From SCGC-AG-212-J23 sp036406675 (GTDB taxonomy: Bacteria > Pseudomonadota > Gammaproteobacteria > Burkholderiales > SG8-39), in contig DASXAO010000146.1 in assembly GCA_036406675.1 (NCBI GenBank), positions 1 to 21,791 on the forward strand: DNA of 21,791 nucleotides. Direction: 5' to 3'. The notes below the pieces were generated by a model. The model saw only the letters and a program-made list of their open reading frames with translations, made no database searches and was not told the DNA's origin. The position numbers and the translations under genes were made by a program. Of this stretch, positions 1-6,453 are shown piece by piece (position 1 is the stretch's first letter; every line of letters begins with the position of its first letter).

Positions 1-1238
1 ACGAGAAGGCCGCCGCGCTTGTCGAGCGCGACGCCGACCGGACGGCCGTAGGCTTCGCCCTTCGGGCTCAGGAAGCCGTTGAGCACTTCGACCGGCTGGC
101 CGGAGGGTTTGCCGTTGCTGAAGGGAACGAAGACGACGTTGTAGCCGGAGAAGGGCTTGCGGTTCCAGGAGCCGTGCTGGCCGACGTAGGCGCCTTCGTT
201 GGTCAGCGCGAGGCCGAGGGCGGCGACGTGAGAGCCGAGGGCGTAATCGGGCTTGATCGCCTTGGCGACGAGATCGGGGCGCTGCGGTTTCACTCGCTTA
301 TCGACGTTCGGACCGTAGTAGCTGTAAGGCCAGCCATAGAAGGCGCCGTCGCGCACCATGGTGAGGTAGTCGGGCACGAGGTCGTTGCCGAGCTCGTCGC
401 GCTCGTTGACGACGGTCCAGAGCGCGCCGGTCTTCGGCTCCCAGGCGAGGCCGTTCGGATTGCGCAAGCCCGACGCCAGGATGCGGTGCGCGCCGGTCTT
501 CGTGTCGACCTCCCAGATCGCGGCGCGGCCTTCCTCGATCTCGATGCCGTTCTCGGCGGCGTTGCTGTTCGAGCCGACCGTCACGTAGAGCTTCGTGCCG
601 TCCCAGCTGGCGATGACGTTCTTCGTCCAGTGATGGTTGCGCGTCCCGGCGGGGAGATCGACGAGCTTCGTCCCGGAGGCAGCAATTTTCTGTTCGCCTT
701 CCTTGTATGGAAAGCGAACGACTGCGTCGGTGTTCGCGACGTAGAGCGAGTCTCCGACGAGCGCCATGCCGAACGGGGAGTTGAGGCCTTCGAGGAAAGT
801 GGAGCGCGTCTCGGCGACGCCGTCGCCGTCTGCGTCGCGCAGAAGGATGATGCGGTTCGGGCTCGGCACGGCGGCGCCCGCCTTGCCCTGCACCAGCTTC
901 ATGACGCGGCCCTTCACGCCTTTGCCCTCTTCCGGGCGCTCGGGCGCGTTGGTCTCGGCGACGAGCGCGTCGCCGTTCGGCAGCACATAGACCCAGCGCG
1001 GATGGTCGAGCCCGGTCGCGAACGCGGTGACCTTGCGGCCCTCCGGGGACTTCGGCGTGCTGTCCGTCGGCCAGCCTTTCGCCGCAGCGACGTGCAGGGT
1101 CGGAATCGGCGTGCTGCTCGGCGCAGGCAGGACAGGGTCGGGACCGACGGTCTGCTCGTGCGTCAGCTGCGAACGCTCGGCGCAGGCTGTCGCGGCGAAG
1201 AGACAGATGAAAACGGCGAGAAGGTAGTTGGGGCGCAT
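1..1238 (-). CDS. Glucose/sorbosone dehydrogenase-like periplasmic protein (partial, 3' end outside window)
   Basis: Minus-strand frame open from ATG at 1238 to the window edge; 412 codons are visible and no stop is reached. The N-terminus (MRPNYLLAVFICLFAATACA) is a signal peptide; the cysteine near residue 19 could make it a lipoprotein, but the lipobox is imperfect. The rest reads as a beta-propeller of the soluble glucose/sorbosone dehydrogenase family (COG2133). It has GLDHPRWVYVLPNGDALVAE at 77-96, a calcium-site-like DADGDG at 135-140, NHHWTKNV at 201-208, LRNPNGLAWEP at 258-268 and YGWPYSYYG at 301-309. Family members often use PQQ to oxidise sugars, but many are of unknown substrate, so the exact reaction is inferred. 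No clear Shine-Dalgarno precedes the ATG, which sits beside a small inverted repeat. It lies 58 bp downstream of a membrane-protein gene on the same strand. Confidence 0.85.
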   Translation of the reverse strand, partial: MRPNYLLAVFICLFAATACAERSQLTHEQTVGPDPVLPAPSSTPIPTLHVAAAKGWPTDSTPKSPEGRKVTAFATGLDHPRWVYVLPNGDALVAETNAPERPEEGKGVKGRVMKLVQGKAGAAVPSPNRIILLRDADGDGVAETRSTFLEGLNSPFGMALVGDSLYVANTDAVVRFPYKEGEQKIAASGTKLVDLPAGTRNHHWTKNVIASWDGTKLYVTVGSNSNAAENGIEIEEGRAAIWEVDTKTGAHRILASGLRNPNGLAWEPKTGALWTVVNERDELGNDLVPDYLTMVRDGAFYGWPYSYYGPNVDKRVKPQRPDLVAKAIKPDYALGSHVAALGLALTNEGAYVGQHGSWNRKPFSGYNVVFVPFSNGKPSGQPVEVLNGFLSPKGEAYGRPVGVALDKRGGLL

Positions 1239-1260
1239 GAGGACGTCTGTTAGACGCCCC
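1230..1260 (-). promoter_or_regulatory. Inverted repeats around the start codon of the dehydrogenase gene
   Basis: Two mutually exclusive hairpins can be drawn in the minus-strand message. One pairs GGGGCG (1260-1255) with CGCCCC (1235-1230) and leaves the AUG (1238-1236) at the edge of a 19-nt loop. The other is a perfect CGTCT-AAC-AGACG stem (1256-1252 with 1248-1244, 3-nt loop) just upstream of the AUG. They share bases 1255-1256. A role in translation control is only an inference; in GC-rich DNA short stems are common. Confidence 0.3.
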
Positions 1261-1296
1261 CGACCAACCGCAGGTTCGCGGTACTGAACCGACCTA

Positions 1297-1764
1297 TCAG
1301 CCGCTGCGGTTCCTCCCCTGGCCGAGCCGCGCGCCGACGACCACCGCGCCGATGCCGAGAAGCGTGAGGCTGAGAAACGTGCCGAGCTGCTGCGTATTGT
1401 CTCCGGCGAAGAGAATGCCGAAGAGCGCGGACAACGCGGCCAGGATGGCGCCAAACTTGAGCTCCGAGCGCCGCACGATGCGGGCGCAGACGTAGCCGCC
1501 CAACACGGAGAAGCCGAGGCCGACGAGCGAGGTGAGGTAGAAGAACCACGAGTCGGCCGCCGAAGCCTGCATGGTCGCGGCGATGTCCTCGCGCTTGACG
1601 CCGGAGACGGCGAGCGCGATGCCGTAGATCAGCGCCAGGATGACCGTGGCGATCAGCGTGCCGCCGATGTCGGTCGCGAGGCCGAGGCCGATGGCCTTGA
1701 ACGCGGAGCCCGGCCTCGGCGGCAGGTCCTGGACGCTCGCATCCGGCGGCGCGTAGGGGTTCAT
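1297..1764 (-). CDS. Small membrane protein with four predicted helices, function unknown
   Basis: 155 residues, ATG at 1764, directly abutting the TAG stop of the TPR gene (1767-1765) with no gap, so the two are very likely co-transcribed and translationally coupled. The N-terminus MNPYAPPDASVQDLPPRPGS is a short proline-rich cytosolic-looking tail; NPYAPP openings recur in small uncharacterised bacterial membrane proteins. Hydrophobic stretches at about 25-53, 73-95, 104-120 and 127-146 give four membrane segments. A basic RIVRRSELK loop (95-103) lies between helices 2 and 3. The last helix is followed by a basic tail (RLGQGRNRSG). I do not recognise a family and assign no function. Confidence 0.75.
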   Translation of the reverse strand: MNPYAPPDASVQDLPPRPGSAFKAIGLGLATDIGGTLIATVILALIYGIALAVSGVKREDIAATMQASAADSWFFYLTSLVGLGFSVLGGYVCARIVRRSELKFGAILAALSALFGILFAGDNTQQLGTFLSLTLLGIGAVVVGARLGQGRNRSG

Positions 1765-2505
1765 CTAGGCCTGCATGCTCTCACGCGCGAGCTTCAGCCA
1801 GTCGCGCTGCGCTTCGCGGTAGTGCGGCGGCTGGCGCTCGGCATTGCGCAGCATCCGTTGAAACACCGCTCGTGCGTCGTCGCTGCGTCCGAGGCGGTCG
1901 AGAAGGGCGCCGTAGCGCCAGCGGCCTTCCTCGCCGGGGTAGGTGTCTGCGAGCACGCCGAATTCGGCCAGCGCCTCGTCCAGCCTGTTGGCGCCTTCGA
2001 GCGTGCAGGCGACCAGCAGCCCCAGATCGGCCGGACGGAAGCCCGGATGCGACGCGCGCAGCCGCCGCGCGAGCTCCAGCGCCTCTTCGTGCTTGCCCTC
2101 CATGAAAAGCGCGCCGGCCAGGCCGTAGCGGAGGTCGGGGTCCGTTTCGTGCACGCCGTTGAGGCAGCTCCGGTAGAGCGCGGCCGCCTCTGCGTACATG
2201 CCCTGCTCCATGCATTCACGCGCGAGCAGCATGCGGTTTTCGACGCTGCCGCAGGCTTCGACGTCGGCGACCCGCGCCCGCAGGTCCTTGTCGGGATCGA
2301 ACGCGCGGGCGATCGCTCGCGCCGCCTTGTGCGCGCTGCGGCTCTCGCGCGAGGAGGGAAAGACTTCGATGAAGTAGTAGAGCACGCAGCCCATGACCGG
2401 AAATCCCATGATCACCGCGAGCCACCAGTACGGGCGGCGCGTCTTCAGCGCATGGTACGCAAAGCTCAACTGGATCAGCAGGACGAGTCCACCGACGAGC
2501 GGCAT
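1765..2505 (-). CDS. Membrane-anchored tetratricopeptide-repeat protein
   Basis: 246 residues from ATG at 2505, chosen because AAGGGGG lies just upstream at Shine-Dalgarno distance; an ATG 27 codons further up has no such site and adds a hydrophilic, unlikely leader. Two hydrophobic segments (about 3-19 and 27-47, the second with WWLAVIMGFPVMGCVLYYF) resemble the short PLD-nuclease-type N-terminal membrane module. From residue 55 on the protein is soluble and made of helical repeats: YAEAAALYRSCL (104-115), DLRYGLAGALFMEGKHEEAL (124-143), NRLDEALAEFGVLADTYPGE (173-192) and a final LLDRLGRSDDARAVFQRML (201-219). These fit TPR motifs used in protein-protein contact. Partner and process are unknown. 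A candidate promoter lies upstream, and the next gene follows without a gap. Confidence 0.85.
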   Translation of the reverse strand: MPLVGGLVLLIQLSFAYHALKTRRPYWWLAVIMGFPVMGCVLYYFIEVFPSSRESRSAHKAARAIARAFDPDKDLRARVADVEACGSVENRMLLARECMEQGMYAEAAALYRSCLNGVHETDPDLRYGLAGALFMEGKHEEALELARRLRASHPGFRPADLGLLVACTLEGANRLDEALAEFGVLADTYPGEEGRWRYGALLDRLGRSDDARAVFQRMLRNAERQPPHYREAQRDWLKLARESMQA

Positions 2506-2539
2506 GGTTTCCCCCTTAGCCGTCTTTTCGTGTGCGGCT

Positions 2540-2568
2540 ACCTTACCGTCCGGCCCGAGCGCCTGCAA
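2540..2568 (-). promoter_or_regulatory. Candidate sigma-70 promoter for the TPR/membrane-protein pair
   Basis: On the minus strand TTGCAG (2568-2563) is followed after exactly 17 bases by TAAGGT (2545-2540). The predicted start of transcription is near 2533, leaving a leader of about 28 nt before the ATG at 2505. The -35 is a good match and the -10 a fair one; it lies in the 96-bp gap between two same-strand genes. Confidence 0.4.
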
Positions 2569-2601
2569 TTTCGACGTGCACGGCAATGAGGAATTGTTCC
2601 G

Positions 2602-3570
2602 CTACTCGAGCTTCACGCCTGCGTCGTTCACCACGCGGCGCCACAGCTCGATCTCCTTCGTGATCGCGACGAGGAATTCGCCCGGGGTGCTGCCCGCGGG
2701 CGAAACGCCGTCGCTCTGCAGCTGCTCCGCCGTCTCCTTGAGCTTGAGCACCTTCGTCACCTCGGCGTTCAGGCGCTCGGCGATCGGCGCCGGCAGGCCT
2801 TTCGGCGCGATCAGCCCGTGCCAAAGCACCGTCTCGTAGCCCGGCACGCCGGCTTCGGCGACCGTGGGAATCTCCGGCTCGGAGGCCAGGCGCTTCGTCG
2901 TCGTCACCGCGAGCGCGCGCAAGCGCCCGGCGCGCACGTGCGGCAGCGTCGAAGCGGTGCTGCCGAGCGTGGCGTTGGTCTGCCCGCCGAGCGTGTCGGC
3001 GAGCGCCGGGCCGGTGCCCTTGTAAGGCACGTGATTCAGCTTGAACCCGGCCATGCTGGCGAGGAGCTCGGTGGCGAGATGGTTGATGCTGCCCTGCCCC
3101 GAAGATGCGAAGAACACGCGCCCGGGCTCCGCCTTCGCCAGCGCCACGAGCTCGCGCAGATTCTTCACCGGCAACGAGGGATTCACCACCACCATGTACG
3201 GCCCGCTCGAGATCTGGATCACCGGCGTCATGTCGGCGATCGGGTCGAAGCGCAGCTTGTAGAGGCTCGCGTTCGCCGCGTAGCTGTTGGAAACGATCGT
3301 CAGCGTGTAGCCATCCGGCGGCGACTTGAGCCCGGCCTCCGTGCCGATTACGCTTCCCGCGCCGGCGCGGTTCTCGACGATGAACTGCTGCCCGAGGTTG
3401 GCCGAGAGCCGCTGCGCCATGAAGCGCGCGATGAAGTCCGTCCCCCCGCCCGGCGCGAACGGCACGATGATGCGCACCGGTTTTGCGGGATAAGACTGCG
3501 CAGCGACCAACGTTGAAACGGCCAGGAGAGCTGCTGCGACGAGGATTTTTCCAGGATTCATCGGGATCAT
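2602..3570 (-). CDS. Tripartite tricarboxylate transporter substrate-binding protein (TctC/Bug family)
   Basis: 322 residues, normal for the family. The ATG at 3570 overlaps the stop of the upstream gene as ATGA; an in-frame ATG three codons later (3561) is the alternative. A signal peptide (about 1-25, LLAVSTLVAAQ) directs it to the periplasm. Family hallmarks follow: RIIVPFAPGGGTDFIAR (33-49), the VENRAGAGSVIGT ligand-loop (65-77) and PPDGYT (84-89), with HVPYKGTGPALADTLGGQ in the second half. Bug proteins bind small carboxylates or related compounds and normally pass them to TctA/TctB permeases. No tctA or tctB is visible here, so this is an orphan receptor, as is common in betaproteobacteria where the family is greatly expanded. 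The ligand cannot be told from sequence. Confidence 0.95.
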   Translation of the reverse strand: MIPMNPGKILVAAALLAVSTLVAAQSYPAKPVRIIVPFAPGGGTDFIARFMAQRLSANLGQQFIVENRAGAGSVIGTEAGLKSPPDGYTLTIVSNSYAANASLYKLRFDPIADMTPVIQISSGPYMVVVNPSLPVKNLRELVALAKAEPGRVFFASSGQGSINHLATELLASMAGFKLNHVPYKGTGPALADTLGGQTNATLGSTASTLPHVRAGRLRALAVTTTKRLASEPEIPTVAEAGVPGYETVLWHGLIAPKGLPAPIAERLNAEVTKVLKLKETAEQLQSDGVSPAGSTPGEFLVAITKEIELWRRVVNDAGVKLE

Positions 3571-4589
3571 CGAATCGGTGGAGCGTACATGAGCCCGCCC
3601 TGCGTCCACAAACGGTTGAGCCCGCGCTCGAAGCCGAGCGGCTTGAGGTTGGCGTCGAAGCTCTCGCCGTAGTTGCCGACCTGCTTCACGATGTTGAACG
3701 CCCAGCGGTTGTCGAGGCCCATCATCTTGCCGAGCTCCCCGGCGGCGCCGACGAAGCGCTGGACCGAGGGCCCGGCGCCCTTCGCCTGCTCCTCGATGTT
3801 CTTCGAGGTGAGGCCGAGCTCCTCGGCCTCGATCATGGCGAAAAGCGACCACTTCACCACGTCGAACCAGCGGTCGTCGCCGTGGCGCACCGCCGGGCCG
3901 AGCGGCTCCTTCGAGATGATCTCGGGCAGCACGACGTGGTCCTCGGGCTTCGGCACGCGGGAGCCGCGCAGCGCGACCAGGCCGGAGTGGTCGGTGGTGA
4001 AGGCGTCGCAGCGGCCGACGAAGTAGGCGTTCAGCACCTCTTCGAGCTTCTCGATCACCACCGGCCTGAACTTCATGCCGTTGGCGCGAAAGTAATCCGC
4101 CAGGTTGAGCTCGTTGGTCGTGCCCGGCTGCACGCACACGGTGGCGCCGTTCAGCTCCTTCACGCTCTTCACGTTCAGCCTGCGGTGGACCATGAAGCCC
4201 TGGCCGTCGTAGTAGTTGACGCCGGCGAAGTTGAGCCCGAGGCTCGTGTCGCGCGTCAGCGTCCAGGTGGTGTTGCGCGCGAGGATGTCGACCTCGCCCG
4301 ACTGGAGCGCGGTGAAGCGCTGCTGCGAGGTGAGCGGCGTGAAGCGCACCTTGCCGGCGTCGCCCAGCACTGCCGCCGCGACCGCTCGGCAGAGGTCGAC
4401 GTCGATGCCGCGCCACACGCCCTTCGAGTCGGGAAGCGAAAAGCCGGCGAGGCCGGTATTGACCCCGCACTGCACGAAGCCCTTGCTGCGCACGGCGTCG
4501 AGCGTCGACTGCGCTCCGGCTGGAACCGCGATGAACGCGAGGACCATGAGGAACCCGCCCCGGAACCCGCCCCGAAAAGCCCCTCGCAT
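3567..4589 (-). CDS. Amino-acid ABC transporter substrate-binding protein, AapJ type
   Basis: 340 residues, the usual length of AapJ/YhdW-type general L-amino-acid binding proteins. The ATG at 4589 shares its A with the TGA of the upstream hydrolase (TGATG). A signal peptide spans about 1-26 (ending VPAGAQ); its positive start contains a tandem RGGF repeat. Mature protein motifs: FVQCGVNTGLAGFSLPDSKG, WRGIDVDLCRAVAAAVLGD, LTSQQRFTALQSGEVDILAR, CVQPGTTNELNLADYF and WSLFAMIEAEELGLTSKNIE, all typical of this subgroup. It should capture amino acids in the periplasm and deliver them to an AapQM/AapP permease, but no permease or ATPase gene is adjacent. Its stop overlaps the start of the TctC-type gene, so two receptors of different transporter classes are made in tandem. 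Specificity is not predictable. Confidence 0.93.
   Translation of the reverse strand: MRGAFRGGFRGGFLMVLAFIAVPAGAQSTLDAVRSKGFVQCGVNTGLAGFSLPDSKGVWRGIDVDLCRAVAAAVLGDAGKVRFTPLTSQQRFTALQSGEVDILARNTTWTLTRDTSLGLNFAGVNYYDGQGFMVHRRLNVKSVKELNGATVCVQPGTTNELNLADYFRANGMKFRPVVIEKLEEVLNAYFVGRCDAFTTDHSGLVALRGSRVPKPEDHVVLPEIISKEPLGPAVRHGDDRWFDVVKWSLFAMIEAEELGLTSKNIEEQAKGAGPSVQRFVGAAGELGKMMGLDNRWAFNIVKQVGNYGESFDANLKPLGFERGLNRLWTQGGLMYAPPIR
4550..4573 (-). repeat. 12-bp tandem repeat in the signal-peptide coding region
   Basis: Plus-strand GGAACCCGCCCC occurs twice head to tail (4550-4561 and 4562-4573), with a degraded third copy following. On the coding strand it encodes RGGF repeats in the n-region of the AapJ-type signal peptide. 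It is in frame and likely arose by slippage. Confidence 0.7.
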
Positions 4590-5461
4590 CACGCTCCCTG
4601 GAGAAGAAAGTCGCGCAGTACGGCAATCTGGTCCGCGTGCTGCAGCGTCGGCGCGTGCCCCACGCCGCGGATCTCCACCACCTTCGCGCGCGGTCCGCGG
4701 TTTGCCATCTCCGCTGCGGTCTCGCGCGTTAGGAGATCGGACAGCTCGCCGCGCATCAGGAGCGTCGGGCAGCGCACCGCGTCGTAAAGGCTCCAGAGCT
4801 CGACGTCCTTCCCCGGCACGAGCCGGGGCTCGCCGATGCGCGGGTCGTAATGCGCGCGCCAGGTGCCGTCGTCGTTGCGCCGCAGCCAGGTCTCGGTGAG
4901 GAAGCGCCACTGCGCGTCGCTGTGCGGGCCGAAAGGCGCGGAGATCGTGCGGATATAGCGCTCGGCCTCCTCCACGGCCGCGAACGTGGGCGCCTTGCCG
5001 ACGTAGGAAGCGATGCGGTCCAGCGATGCTTTCGTGATGACCGGCCCCACGTCGTTAAGCACCATCCGCCTGATGGGCGAGCCCGCCTGCGACGCGAGCG
5101 CCATGCCGATGAGGCCGCCCATCGAGGTGCCGACCCAGCTCACCGACTCGACGTCGAGGCGCGCGATCAGCGTCACCATGTCGGCCGCGTACTGCGGCAC
5201 GACGTAGAGCATCGGATCGGGCAGCCACTCCGATTCGCCGCGCCCCGCGACGTCGGGGCAGACGACGCGGAACCGGCCGCAAAGCGCGCGCGCCAGCTCG
5301 TCGAAGTCGCGAGCGGTGCGAGTCAGCCCGTGCACGCAGACCAGCACGTCGGGGTTGCGCGCGTCGCCCCACTCGAGGTAGGCCATGCGATGCAGCCCCT
5401 TGGGCGAGGCGCACTGCACCCACCGGCGGCGCGCCTCTCCGGCTAGGCCCGCTTCAGCCAT
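4589..5461 (-). CDS. Alpha/beta-fold hydrolase
   Basis: 290 residues. The oxyanion-hole motif CVHGLTRTARDFD spans 42-54, and the nucleophile elbow WVGTSMGGLIG (109-119) has Ser113. An acid at Asp242 (GELSDLL) and His269 (GVGHAP) complete a full catalytic triad. No signal peptide, so it is cytosolic. The fold covers esterases, C-C hydrolases and dehalogenase-like enzymes; the substrate cannot be named. ATG at 5461 overlaps the preceding gene by 19 bp; a weak GAG lies upstream. The stop is fused to the start of the AapJ-type gene (TGATG). Coupling to two nutrient-binding proteins hints at hydrolysis of an imported ester or amide, but that is inference. Confidence 0.9.
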   Translation of the reverse strand: MAEAGLAGEARRRWVQCASPKGLHRMAYLEWGDARNPDVLVCVHGLTRTARDFDELARALCGRFRVVCPDVAGRGESEWLPDPMLYVVPQYAADMVTLIARLDVESVSWVGTSMGGLIGMALASQAGSPIRRMVLNDVGPVITKASLDRIASYVGKAPTFAAVEEAERYIRTISAPFGPHSDAQWRFLTETWLRRNDDGTWRAHYDPRIGEPRLVPGKDVELWSLYDAVRCPTLLMRGELSDLLTRETAAEMANRGPRAKVVEIRGVGHAPTLQHADQIAVLRDFLLQGA

Positions 5462-6144
5462 TGCTCAATGAGCGCCACGCGCGCCCCGGCCGCCGGCTCG
5501 TCGAGCGAGGAAAAATGCCGCCCGCGGTCGCGGACGAGGTGCAGCTTCTCCGCGCGCAGATTCGCTCCGTGCACCGGGTAGCCGTAGTTCGCGTAGCGCG
5601 CGCGCTCGAGCACCGCTTCCTCCTCGTCGTACCAGATCCATTCCTCGACGAAGGCGAACGCCACCTCCTCCAGCGCCGCGTCGGGCGAATCGGGCCCGAC
5701 CAGCTCGAGTTTGCCGTCGCGGTAGCGGAAGTAAGTGTGCCGGTCGGCGGTCGCGGCATAGCCGAGCAGCGCGTCCTCGCGCCGGCTGCAGGCAAGCGCG
5801 AGCTCGAGCCTGCCGTTCGCCTCGATCGACACGTCGAGCAGCATGCGCGCCGCCAGCTCCGCCGGCTGCTGCACCAGGCGGCCGTTTTCGATCAGCGCGT
5901 GCCCGCGGACGCCGTCGTGCTCCCACTCGGCCTCGACCTGCAGCTCGGGAAAATCCGCCGATGCGGCGGTGAACGCCGGGAACGGGATGCCCTTCTGCGG
6001 CGTGAAGCGGTATTCGAGCACGCCCGCGGCGTGGTGCTCGCTGTACTCCTCGGCGTCCTCTTCGCGCACCATCAGCCAGCGCAGGCGCTCGCGGAAATCC
6101 GCGAGCCGCCCGGCGCCGGTGACGCGCACGACCGCGGTGAACAT
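5443..6144 (-). CDS. Conserved-looking hypothetical protein, 233 residues
   Basis: The ATG at 6144 shares a base with the dodecin stop (TGATG), which fixes the start; the stop TAG lies inside the hydrolase gene. It is soluble, with no signal peptide or membrane segment. The N-terminal half has a pattern of beta strands (MFTAVVRV; VLEYRFTPQKG; ADFPELQVEAEWEHDG at 63-78), a little like the ferredoxin-like fold of YubB/Api92 proteins, though I would not assign it. The C-terminal half carries a stretch rich in acidic and aromatic residues (EEWIWYDEEEAVLER, 167-181) and ends in a basic-aromatic tail. No catalytic motif is visible. I do not recognise a family. Its overlaps with genes on both sides imply co-translation with dodecin and hydrolase. 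Confidence 0.8.
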   Translation of the reverse strand: MFTAVVRVTGAGRLADFRERLRWLMVREEDAEEYSEHHAAGVLEYRFTPQKGIPFPAFTAASADFPELQVEAEWEHDGVRGHALIENGRLVQQPAELAARMLLDVSIEANGRLELALACSRREDALLGYAATADRHTYFRYRDGKLELVGPDSPDAALEEVAFAFVEEWIWYDEEEAVLERARYANYGYPVHGANLRAEKLHLVRDRGRHFSSLDEPAAGARVALIEQWLKRA

Positions 6145-6368
6145 CAGGCCTCGTACTTGAACGACAGCGACACGCGCGTGCGGAACTGGACTACCTTGCC
6201 CGATTCGTCTAGCCGCATGTCGAACTTGGTGACCTCGGCGATGCGCAGGTCGCGGATCGTGCTCGCAGCGGTCGCGACCGCGTTCTTGGCGGCGTCTTCC
6301 CACGAGTTGGTGCTGGTGCCGATGACTTCGGTGACGCGATAAACGCCGGTGTCGCCCTTCTTGGCCAT
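6144..6368 (-). CDS. Dodecin family protein (SecE2/Rv0379-like type)
   Basis: 74 residues, typical dodecin length. ATG at 6368 follows a strong Shine-Dalgarno (GAGAGGAGAGCC). The fold signature is clear: VYRVTEVIGTSTNSWEDAA (9-27), then VATAASTIRDLRIAEVTKFD (31-50) and a final strand QFRTRVSLSFKYE. Dodecins form hollow dodecamers that store or buffer flavin in the cytosol. The flavin-stacking tryptophan found as LRWFEV in classical bacterial dodecins is replaced here by LRIAEV. The sequence instead resembles the mycobacterial SecE2/Rv0379 branch, with GTS-x-x-SWE and a DM-x-x-D-x-x-GK segment. Flavin binding is therefore uncertain. It is the first of five overlapping genes. Confidence 0.93.
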   Translation of the reverse strand: MAKKGDTGVYRVTEVIGTSTNSWEDAAKNAVATAASTIRDLRIAEVTKFDMRLDESGKVVQFRTRVSLSFKYEA

Positions 6369-6425
6369 GGCTCTCCTCTCTCTCAGGTGGTAGTGCTGGA
6401 TGAAAACGCTCGGATCCGCCAGCGC

Positions 6426-6453
6426 ATTCTATACGGGCGGGACCCCGCGCCAA
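6426..6453 (-). promoter_or_regulatory. Candidate promoter for the dodecin-led operon
   Basis: On the minus strand TTGGCG (6453-6448) is followed after 16 bases by TAGAAT (6431-6426). The hexamer includes the TAG stop codon of comEC. Transcription would begin near 6419, giving a leader of about 50 nt before the dodecin ATG. This would let the downstream five genes be expressed independently of comEC. Confidence 0.4.

Noticed and set aside
174..1253. 359-codon plus-strand open frame
   Set aside because: It lies opposite the glucose/sorbosone dehydrogenase-like gene, whose minus-strand translation has clear family motifs; the plus frame has none.
2506..2586. Earlier ATG giving a 27-residue extension to the TPR protein
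   Set aside because: No Shine-Dalgarno, hydrophilic sequence before a membrane segment, and a candidate promoter lies inside the extension.
3571..4626. Upstream extension of the TctC-type gene frame to 4626
   Set aside because: The extension is an out-of-frame reading of the AapJ-type gene; the signal peptide and ATGA overlap place the start at 3570.
3483..4787. 434-codon plus-strand open frame
   Set aside because: Antisense shadow of the two substrate-binding protein genes; composition typical of reverse-frame translation in high-GC DNA.
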